A program made the position numbers and the translations under genes. A DNA stretch of 64,000 nt from Hymenolepis diminuta (Eukaryota > Platyhelminthes > Cestoda > Cyclophyllidea > Hymenolepididae), in contig CAADRB010000027.1 in NCBI GenBank assembly GCA_900708905.1, forward strand, positions 1,046,499 to 1,110,498. Direction: 5' to 3'. Shown here piece by piece: positions 63,777 through 64,000 of the stretch (within the stretch, counting starts at the first letter, position 1; every line of letters begins with the position of its first letter). Below the pieces are notes generated by a model. The model saw only the letters and a list, made by a program, of their open reading frames with translations, was not told the DNA's origin and ran no database searches.

Positions 63777-64000
63777 TCAGTTAAGTCGACCATATTTGAG
63801 CGCCAGATCAGGATCTTCATGGTCAGCGATCCAGTTCTTACAAGCAGCGAAGTGCGAAGTTACTCGAGCGGTAGGGGTAGTTAATCCAATAGGACCCAAG
63901 ATGTTAACAGTAGTATCAATATCAGGATCCTCTAGCTTCTGAGGTATTTGTAACTCCTTCATTCCTTTTATGCTTCCTGTTTTTATGAAGTCGTCGAACG
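63777..64000 (-). CDS. Last exon of an unidentified gene (partial)
   Basis: The minus strand is open from the window edge at 64000 to a stop at 63777-63779, giving at least 73 C-terminal residues. The sequence has ordinary coding character: FDDFIKTGSIKGMKEL, then PQKLEDPDIDTTVNILGPIG, TPTARVTSHFAACKNW and a C-terminus PDLALKYGRLN. I do not recognise the family. The exon's 5' end lies outside the window, so no start codon can be assigned. It might be a chance open frame, but the composition argues for a real exon. Confidence 0.5.
   Translation of the reverse strand, partial: FDDFIKTGSIKGMKELQIPQKLEDPDIDTTVNILGPIGLTTPTARVTSHFAACKNWIADHEDPDLALKYGRLN

Noticed and set aside
1..64000. CRISPR array, bacterial operon or prophage
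   Set aside because: No regularly spaced repeats, no Shine-Dalgarno-led gene strings; all confident genes are spliced or flatworm-like eukaryotic genes.

Overview
The window is A+T-rich eukaryotic nuclear DNA. Genes are split by many introns, several only 32-37 bp long, and the spaces between genes are wide and littered with dead transposons. Micro-introns, protein similarity and transposon remnants point to a parasitic flatworm (Platyhelminthes, cestode or trematode). I cannot fix the genus by reading alone. Two assembly gaps are present (N at 15509-15516 and 31067-31116).

Left part (1-11341, minus strand): the 5' half of an integrin alpha subunit gene. Six exons encode a signal peptide and most of the FG-GAP beta-propeller. 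A decayed mariner-type transposon lies in its 4.9-kb fifth intron. A decayed Ty3/Gypsy-type retroelement lies beyond the last exon I could place. The 3' half of the gene was not found.

Centre (14100-47208, plus strand): two intact tandem copies of the proteasome activator PA200/Blm10 gene (PSME4). Each has 19 exons with matching intron phases, about 2,346 and 2,329 residues, and both keep the C-terminal Tyr-Tyr-X proteasome anchor. The copies have diverged, but two exon-internal blocks of 739 bp and 304 bp are base-for-base identical, which looks like recent gene conversion.

Right part: POLR3C (RNA polymerase III subunit RPC3; minus, 49681-54543) and RER1 (ER retention receptor; plus, 54792-57325) are head-to-head with 248 bp between their start codons. 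Further right is an intronless gene (60167-61282) for a protein with four ubiquitin-like domains and no di-glycine ends. It is flanked by two diverged copies of a direct repeat. The window ends in the last exon of an unidentified minus-strand gene.

These genes form no operon-like unit. The common themes are protein quality control (PA200 x2, RER1, ubiquitin-like protein) and tRNA-like Pol III elements scattered in the introns, one of them inside the gene for a Pol III subunit.
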